In this document: one piece after another, positions 57,301-64,000 of the stretch
Layout: every line of letters begins with the position of its first letter
How positions within the stretch are numbered: position 1 is the stretch's first letter
Source of the DNA: Blattamonas nauphoetae
Taxonomy: Eukaryota > Preaxostyla > Oxymonadida
DNA length: 64,000 nt
Assembly (NCBI GenBank): GCA_033064195.1
Contig: JARBJD010000013.1
Location: forward strand, 372,001 to 436,000
Direction of reading: 5' to 3'
Notes under the pieces: generated by a model
The model's input: only the letters and a program-made list of their open reading frames with translations
Databases searched by the model: none
Told to the model about the DNA's origin: nothing
Position numbers and translations under genes: made by a program

Positions 57301-60300
57301 TTGTGATGAAGGGCACATTCTCCGAGTGTTCGTGTGGGAATGGAAAGAAGGGAGACTGGGTGTTTGTTGAAGGAACAAATCTTGAGAACCAAATTCATTC
57401 TCAGAATTGGAGTGGCCAGCCAACACTTTTCGGAGAAGTGAACGAGAATCGGATGTGGGGATCAGATTCTTCTGAATCATCTCCAATCTACTCGTCTTCC
57501 ACTCTTCTGGTCTATCTGGTGGAGACAACACTGAACGAGGTGTTTGTCAGTTCGATGGGGAGAGACGTGAAAGGATGTGGGCCGGATCGATTCCCTTGCA
57601 AGACGATCACATCGTCGACGAGTCATCTTCTGAACTCGACGACATCGCAGATCTCACTCCTCGACGCATCGAGGCTGACAGGAGAAGTGGTGAACTCGTG
57701 GAACCATCTGATTGTGTGTGGAGATGAACAATCATCAAAAACTGTTCTCGTATCGTTGTCTGGCCACTTTTCGGTTCCCATTCATGAACTCAGTCTCTCG
57801 TTCATCGCATTTGACACGAACGAAGGATGCTTCGCGACTTCGCTGATCTCGCTGTCAGGAAGTGGATCACTGTCAGTTGACTCTTGCTCGTTCAGGTCGT
57901 TCCACAGTTCTTCGAGTGGATCGATTGTTTGTGGAACAGTCTCGTCATCGTCGTTCCTGAGTCTGACTGAGTCGTCATTCTCATCGTGCAAGTCGGATGG
58001 AGATGGAGGAGTGATTTGGGTTCGCTGTGAGGAATCAGTGGGATCGTCGTCTCTGGTTGTGAACTGCTCGTTCGATTCGTCGTGTGGATGTGGAAGTGGA
58101 TGCAGAGGGGAGTGGGTGTTTGTGGAAGGGTTTGGATTCGAAGATCTGATCTCCGCATCCAACTGGGAAAGGACATCGTCATCGCTCTCCTCCCCAACCC
58201 ACGACTCTCTCCTGTTTGGAGTTGACCAAAACGAAACAGAAAGTTCGTCTTTCCACTCGCTGTCTCTTCTGTACTATCTGACAGAATTCCGAGCCAGCAC
58301 GATTTTCGTTGGGTCAAACGGACGAGACTCGAATGGGTGTGGACATTCGGAGCGACTGTGCAAGCGACTGGAAAGAGGCCACGCTCACCTGAAAGGGATG
58401 GCATCACTTGAACTGTTTGTGATTGAGACCGTATCGTTGACATCTGTTGTGACATTTGCTCCGAACAACCTGGTGATCACATCGCAGATCGGTCGAGGGA
58501 CAGTGAATGTGGAAGGGGAAGGGAGTTTCCGAGATGGAGATCTGACAGGGACTCACATTCTGACGGTGAGCCAGCTCTGCTTCGATCTGGATGCTGCGAC
58601 ATGCTCGACGCTGTTCACCACTGGAGTTGGCCAACTGATTCTGACCTCGTGTTCGTTCGCGAAGTCGGATGTGTTTGATTTGGAACTTGTGAATTTGGTT
58701 GGAGGTGAGGTGAGCATCGACAACACGACATTCGAGAGTGTCTCCTTTTCTGTTGTTCCTTTTGTGTTCTCGTTGTTCTCTCGGGTGACTCTGAAGAACC
58801 TAGCGTTTGAGAATTGTTCTGGTTCCTGTTTCTTGAACGCGTCTGGAAATGGGGAGTCGAGCAAACTGTCGCTTGATTCTTGCCATCTCTCTGGAAACCC
58901 ACACTTCTCCTCAAACAACACAAACGCTGAAGAGCTGTGTTCTTGGTCGACAGGAATGGTGGAATTGGAGTCGACGTGGGCGATATTGCACTCTGTGGAC
59001 ATCTCGAATGGGAGACAAGGAGGGATCAGGCAGGTGGGTGGAATGCTGAGCTTGGCTAATGTGCGTTTCTCGAACAACACTCCGTCAAAGTCTGATTTCG
59101 GATCGGTTCGACACAACATTGATTGCAGTGGGAACGGGACAGTGTCGCTGAATTTGGAGGAGTTTGAATCGAAGAATCTTTGGATTGGAGGATCGGAGTG
59201 TTCGGTTGAGAATGGAAATGAATCTCTACTCTCTCCTTTCTTCATTCCCACACTGTCGTCGAAATCGTCGTGTGTGTTGACAAAGAACAAGACGTTTTCG
59301 GTGACGATTGTTGGATCGACGCTGATTCCGTGTGGATTGGGACTTGAAGTGTTTGAAGAGCGAGTGGATTCTGGAAACAGTTCTGTTTCTTCGTTCGTTC
59401 TCACGCCATCGACAGCCATCTCATTCTCCGAAACAACGATCACGCTGGAACTGAACCAGACAGAACTGGAGAAAGATCTGAACAAGACGTTCGCTTGGAG
59501 TGGTCGTCTGGTGTATGGAAAGGGCGCAAAGAGCTCGGAATGGTTCAAAGTGAAGATGAGTGGAGCAGACGAAAGGAAATCGCTCGCGAAACAAGCAGTG
59601 AGCATCATCATTCCAGTCGCTGCATCTCTCATCGCGCTGTTCCTGCTGCTTCTGGTGATCATCCTGGTTGTTCGTCACAGAAGGAAGCAAACGAAAGAAT
59701 CGCTGATTTCTCAGAAAGAACTTGACCAAGTTCAACTTGATGGTGATGGAATCAAATTCGACATGTTCGATGGAACTGACAACAGCCTCACAACCGATCT
59801 CATTCAGGCTGACAAAATGAGAACGTTCTCAGGTCTTGAATCGATCGTTGAAGACACCCAACCGGAGATGAACGAGTATGATAAGTCGGAGCGTGGAATC
59901 GGAACTGAGAAGGACCTGCCAGTTGAAGTGGCAGTGATGAAATGTGAAGGAGATTTCACAGCACAGACAATGGATCGAAAAGACACGCTTTACGAGCGAT
60001 TGCATGGGGGACAGAAGAAGGAGATGAACCGAAAGGAGATTGTTTTGAAAGTGGTTGAGGCGCTTCAGACAGTTGCGAAGCATCATCCGAACGCAGAAGC
60101 TCTGACGCACCTGTCGTCGCATTGGGTGCTGTTTGGGAAGGACGATGTGATGTTCATCCAGCTGAAGGAGAAGAAGGGAGAAGAGCATGAACCTCAGACA
60201 GTTCAAGCTCAACCAACAACCAGCACTGACCCTCCTCCCACTCCGATCCATCCCATTCACGCCACTTCCACAAACGCCAACACGACATCTGTTCCATCGA

Positions 60301-60866
60301 ACACAACACCTCGGGAATCTTTTTTTCGAATGGATGAAGACCGAGAAGGAACCTCATTGGCTCTTTCAGAAACCGTGAACGACAATACCACTCAGCCGAG
60401 TTCAGACTCGCTCGACAACTGTCATCAGTATCCACACTTCCCTCCATCGCACTTTGGATACATCTGACCTGTCTCAAAACCACTGGATGCTTTGAGATCA
60501 CCTCAGACACAGGTGAACAAGAAAGAGGGTCAATTTGAGGGTCTGCGTTGGCAATCGCCTGAAGTTGTTCAGAAGCAGGTATCGATTGACAAAGAGAAGG
60601 CAGCCGTGTTCAGTCTTGGTCTGATGATGTGGGAGATTGAGACAGGGCTTGTTCCGTTTGGAGAGATGGATGCAGTGAACGCCGCTCGTCAAAGTGAGAT
60701 TGGGGTTATTCCTCGAATGGATCTGGTTCATGACAAACACTTGAAAGAGGTGATTCCTGTGTGCCTCTCCTCTGATCCATCGACTCGCCCGTCGCTGGCA
60801 TCGCTGCTGTCTCAACTGCGCGAAGACAAAACAGTTCGGAGTCAGCATGGAATCTATGTCCAGTGA
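48392..60866 (+). pseudogene. Giant beta-helix receptor-like gene with membrane span and pseudokinase tail, several frame breaks
   Basis: Starts at ATG 48392 with a signal peptide (MFNILFALFLHLSAG). A long Ser-rich beta-helix ectodomain of about 3,700 residues follows, with NGSGGAVSMTHGG-type rungs and three near-identical 504-codon units at 52.8-57.4 kb. The membrane helix is SIIIPVAASLIALFLLLLVI, then RHRRKQTK. The tail contains YERLHGGQKKEMNRKE, NAEALTHLSSHWVLFG and a kinase C-lobe remnant (LRWQSPEVVQ; FSLGLMMWEIETGLVPF; STRPSLASLL) without N-lobe, HRD or DFG. The frame changes near 50.75, 51.15-51.22 and 53.07-53.12 kb, at one lost G near 56.515 kb, and there is a TGA at 60465-60467 where the inverted copy has CGA. 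It ends at TGA 60864-60866. Either it is a pseudogene, or some breaks are uncorrected errors inside repeats. Confidence 0.8.
52832..57365 (+). repeat. Three tandem 1,512-bp (504-codon) units inside the giant gene
   Basis: Units 52832-54342, 54343-55854 and 55855-57365 (1511, 1512 and 1511 bp) are nearly identical. Each begins at GTTGAAGG and contains, for instance, GKDSTLSSSSEWNEASLLFY, AGGTGNNASTHPFCGSEQL, GSHLLMIGDSFASIAGSSEM and SNCKSDLCGGVIHLLL. The unit length is divisible by three, so whole units can be gained or lost without a frame change. Unit 1 has four small indels within ~55 bp near 53.09 kb; unit 3 lacks one G at ~56.515 kb. Confidence 0.92.
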
Positions 60867-61474
60867 TTCACTTCAATTTTCCTCTTCATTTATCGTTATC
60901 ATGTCATCATTTCATCTGAATCTCTTCTTAAAGCGTTCCTCATCTTCGTTACTGATACACTTCTTCTTTCCATCTCGTTTCTCTTCATTCTCTCTCTCTT
61001 ATTCACGTCACCAGAGGATGATTCCCATCCATCAACAATCTGCTCTCTCGTCTGCTGCTCGCCTCGTACGAGACAGCCATGCTTTATCCATTTCATCATC
61101 TCTATCCTCCCAAACATGTCATTTGTGGGGATGGAGCGAGCGAGCTCTTCTCTCCTCCCTCTTCCTTTCTCGACTCTATATCTACCCTTTCCCTTTTGAC
61201 TGAATTAGTTCATTCATCTCTCTCTCATTTTTCCCTCTCTATGCTCTGATTCTCACTCACTGACGCACAAATGGCTCGCCTCTCCACACTTCCTCCGATG
61301 AGAGTGTGGCCTCTTCACGACACACACGCTGTGAGTGTTTTTGAATAGCGCAGACACGCTCTGAGTTTACAAATTTCTTCTCTTTCTGTGTCGACTTCTC
61401 GTTTCTTGTCTTCAACCGTTCATCTCGCAATCTCCACTTCGTCACATCTTCTCGTCACATCACCCAGTTCGCAT
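59261..61474 (+). repeat. Left arm of a large inverted duplication
   Basis: Every position x pairs with 123261-x in the right arm, through coding and non-coding sequence alike, with few differences. The arm covers the last ectodomain part, membrane helix, tail and about 600 bp of 3' flank. The one strongly different patch is 59841-59924 (28 codons, same length in both arms). Confidence 0.93.
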
Positions 61475-61786
61475 GTTCGTCTCGTTCTTCGTTCATCCAT
61501 TAGACACATTGATATCTCTCACCATCCTTCGATCACACAGAACCACCAAATCATCCACCTCTCATCTCACTCAGACATGAATCATTCACACACATTTCGC
61601 ATCTCAATCATTCTTTGAAATCTGTATTGTCACCAACGTATAGTCTCAGAAACAAAACGTGTCGAGAATTGTGGCTCGTAATTTCAATCAATGGGCAGTT
61701 GGGAAGAAATATTTGAACAAATGAATGAGTGTTTGAGTGAAATGAGAGGTGGATGCTCATAGCGTATAAGCATAGAGAGACTTGTA
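61475..61786. other. 312-bp unique spacer of the inverted duplication
   Basis: Single-copy sequence between the arms, with no gene seen. Convergent genes end on either side. Confidence 0.7.
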
Positions 61787-64000
61787 ATGCGAACTGGGTG
61801 ATGTGACGAGAAGATGTGACGAAGTGGAGATTGCGAGATGAACGGTTGAAGACAAGAAACGAGAAGTCGACACAGAAAGAGAAGAAATTTGTAAACTCAG
61901 AGCGTGTCTGCGCTATTCAAAAACACTCACAGCGTGTGTGTCGTGAAGAGGCCACACTCTCATCGGAGGAAGTGTGGAGAGGCGAGCCATTTGTGCGTCA
62001 GTGAGTGAGAATCAGAGCATAGAGAGGGAAAAATGAGAGAGAGATGAATGAACTAATTCAGTCAAAAGGGAAAGGGTAGATATAGAGTCGAGAAAGGAAG
62101 AGGGAGGAGAGAAGAGCTCGCTCGCTCCATCCCCACAAATGACATGTTTGGGAGGATAGAGATGATGAAATGGATAAAGCATGGCTGTCTCGTACGAGGC
62201 GAGCAGCAGACGAGAGAGCAGATTGTTGATGGATGGGAATCATCCTCTGGTGACGTGAATAAGAGAGAGAGAATGAAGAGAAACGAGATGGAAAGAAGAA
62301 GTGTATCAGTAACGAAGATGAGGAACGCTTTAAGAAGAGATTCAGATGAAATGATGACATGATAACGATAAATGAAGAGGAAAATTGAAGTGAATCACTG
62401 GACATAGATTCCATGCTGACTCCGAACTGTTTTGTCTTCGCGCAGTTGAGACAGCAGCGATGCCAGCGACGGGCGAGTCGATGGATCAGAGGAGAGGCAC
62501 ACAGGAATCACCTCTTTCAAGTGTTTGTCATGAACCAGATCCATTCGAGGAATAACCCCAATCTCACTTTGACGAGCGGCGTTCACTGCATCCATCTCTC
62601 CAAACGGAACAAGCCCTGTCTCAATCTCCCACATCATCAGACCAAGACTGAACACGGCTGCCTTCTCTTTGTCAATCGATACCTGCTTCTGAACAACTTC
62701 AGGCGATTGCCAACGCAGACCCTCAAATTGACCCTCTTTCTTGTTCACCTGCGTCTGAGGTGATCTCAAAGCATCCAGTGGTTTTGAGACAGGTCGAATG
62801 TATCCAAAGTGCGATGGAGGGAAGTGTGGATACTGATGACAGTTGTCGAGCGAGTCTGAACTCGGCTGAGTGGTATTGTCGTTCACGGTTTCTGAAAGAG
62901 CCAATGAGGTTCCTTCTCGGTCTTCATCCATTCGAAAAAAAGATTCCCGAGGTGTTGTGTTCGATGGAACAGATGTCGTGTTGGCGTTTGTGGAAGTGGC
63001 GTGAATGGGATGGATCGGAGTGGGAGGAGGGTCAGTGCTGGTTGTTGGTTGAGCTTGAACTGTCTGAGGTTCATGCTCTTCTCCCTTCTTCTCCTTCAGC
63101 TGGATGAACATCACATCGTCCTTCCCAAACAGCACCCAATGCGACGACAGGTGCGTCAGAGCTTCTGCGTTCGGATGATGCTTCGCAACTGTCTGAAGCG
63201 CCTCAACCACTTTCAAAACAATCTCCTTTCGGTTCATCTCCTTCTTCTGTCCCCCATGCAATCGCTCGTAAAGCGTGTCTTTTCGATCCATTGTCTGTGC
63301 TGTGAAATCTCCTTCACATTTCATCACCGCCACTTCCAGCGAGTGATCTCTAACTGATCCATCCCTGCAATCAGATTCATCAATCATGCTTTTCTTGAGA
63401 ATCGTTTCTTCGTTTGCTGTTTCAAGACCCGAAAATGTCTTCATTTTGTCAGCTTGAATGAGATCGGTTGTGAGGCTGTTGTTAGTCTCATCGAACAAGT
63501 CGAACTTGATTCCATCACCATCAAGTTGAACTTGGTCAAGTTCTTTCTGAGAAATCAGCGATTCTTTCGTTTGCTTCCTTCTGTGACGAACAACCAGGAT
63601 GATCACCAGAAGCAGCAGGAACAGCGCGATGAGAGATGCAGCGACTGGAATGATGATGCTCACTGCTTGTTTCGCGAGCGATTTCCTTTCGTCTGCTCCA
63701 CTCATCTTCACTTTGAACCATTCCGAGCTCTTTGCGCCCTTTCCATACACCAGACGACCACTCCAAGCGAACGTCTTGTTCAGATCTTTCTCCAGTTCTG
63801 TCTGGTTCAGTTCCAGCGAGATCGTTGTTTCGGTGAAAGAGATGGTTGTCGATGGCGTGAGAGCGAACGAATAAACAGAACTGCTTCCAGAATCCACTCG
63901 CTCTTCAAACACTTCAAGTCCCAATCCACACGGAATCAGCGTCGATCCAACAATCGTCACCGAAAACGTCTTGTTCTTTGTCAACACACACGACGATTTC
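61787..64000 (-). repeat. Right arm of the inverted duplication (continues past the window)
   Basis: Mirror of 59261-61474 and still matching at the window edge, so the full arm is longer than 2.2 kb. Confidence 0.93.
62395..64000 (-). CDS. Beta-helix receptor-like protein, C-terminal part (5' end outside window)
   Basis: The frame is open from the right edge to TGA 62397-62395. It holds the end of an ectodomain (MLTKNKTFSVTIVGSTLIPC), a membrane helix identical to that of the convergent copy, a juxtamembrane segment and the C-lobe-only kinase-like tail. Unlike the 60.4-kb copy it has CGA in place of the TGA (FGYIRPVSKP), so the tail is uninterrupted. The 28-codon patch at 63337-63420 differs almost completely from its partner (TANEETILKKSMIDESDC here), while both sides of it are near identical. 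No catalytic residues are present; a docking or scaffolding role for the tail is inference. Confidence 0.85.
   Translation of the reverse strand, partial: KSSCVLTKNKTFSVTIVGSTLIPCGLGLEVFEERVDSGSSSVYSFALTPSTTISFTETTISLELNQTELEKDLNKTFAWSGRLVYGKGAKSSEWFKVKMSGADERKSLAKQAVSIIIPVAASLIALFLLLLVIILVVRHRRKQTKESLISQKELDQVQLDGDGIKFDLFDETNNSLTTDLIQADKMKTFSGLETANEETILKKSMIDESDCRDGSVRDHSLEVAVMKCEGDFTAQTMDRKDTLYERLHGGQKKEMNRKEIVLKVVEALQTVAKHHPNAEALTHLSSHWVLFGKDDVMFIQLKEKKGEEHEPQTVQAQPTTSTDPPPTPIHPIHATSTNANTTSVPSNTTPRESFFRMDEDREGTSLALSETVNDNTTQPSSDSLDNCHQYPHFPPSHFGYIRPVSKPLDALRSPQTQVNKKEGQFEGLRWQSPEVVQKQVSIDKEKAAVFSLGLMMWEIETGLVPFGEMDAVNAARQSEIGVIPRMDLVHDKHLKEVIPVCLSSDPSTRPSLASLLSQLREDKTVRSQHGIYVQ

Noticed and set aside
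52832-57365. CRISPR-like or satellite array
   Set aside because: The units are 1.5 kb, coding, and lie within one gene frame; there is no short repeat-spacer pattern.

Overview
The window looks like nuclear DNA of an anaerobic protist, most likely an oxymonad (Preaxostyla, Metamonada) such as Blattamonas. This is inferred from several things together: very short spliceosomal introns (about 36-153 bp, some with GTTTG- donors), repeated flavodoxin-ferredoxin fusion genes of the EFR1 type, a gene-family landscape dominated by serine-rich right-handed beta-helix surface proteins and alpha-helical ARM-like proteins, and eukaryotic transposons. TAA, TAG and TGA all appear as terminators, so the standard code is the best reading. 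No sequence search was possible, so the species call is tentative.

Layout. 1-1.7 kb: C-terminal end of a beta-helix receptor-like protein (ectodomain, one membrane helix, C-lobe-only kinase-like tail). 2.8-8.8 kb: two tandem ~900-residue ARM-like genes and the first 14 codons of a third copy. 9.4-10.6 kb: a Tc1-like foldback element that appears to sit in the first exon of the next gene. 10.6-14.6 kb: a seven-exon coiled-coil/acidic-tail gene. 14.8-17.0 kb (minus): a two-exon AAAP/SLC38-type amino-acid transporter. 17.2-24.5 kb: two EFR1-like iron-sulfur flavoproteins flanking three small ARM-like genes. 24.7-38.95 kb (minus): a giant beta-helix gene cut into three pieces by two insertions, a DIRS-like tyrosine-recombinase retroelement (29.46-34.13 kb) and a pogo/Tigger-like DNA transposon (34.42-36.92 kb). 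39.7-42.45 kb (minus): a secreted Pmp-like beta-helix gene with a mariner-type MITE just upstream. 43.0-45.3 kb: a fourth small ARM-like gene and a third EFR1 gene. 47.1-48.0 kb: an unrecognised gene with a possible Ig-fold transcription-factor look. 48.4-60.9 kb: a giant beta-helix / membrane / pseudokinase gene containing three near-identical 1.5-kb tandem units and several frame breaks. 59.3-64.0 kb: an inverted duplication of at least 2.2 kb per arm that places a second, convergent copy of the membrane/pseudokinase end at the right edge.

How it may work together (inference). The recurring module is a surface receptor-like protein: signal peptide, long beta-helix adhesin-like ectodomain with Pmp-type GG[AIL] repeats, one membrane span, and a cytoplasmic tail that keeps only the C-terminal lobe of a protein kinase. 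The family is evolving fast through tandem units, inverted duplication, gene conversion and transposon disruption. The ARM-like and EFR1 genes form a second duplicated neighbourhood (17-24 kb and 43-45 kb). The EFR1 proteins keep both 4Fe-4S motifs and a C-terminal hydrophobic segment, consistent with membrane-tethered low-potential electron transfer in an anaerobe.
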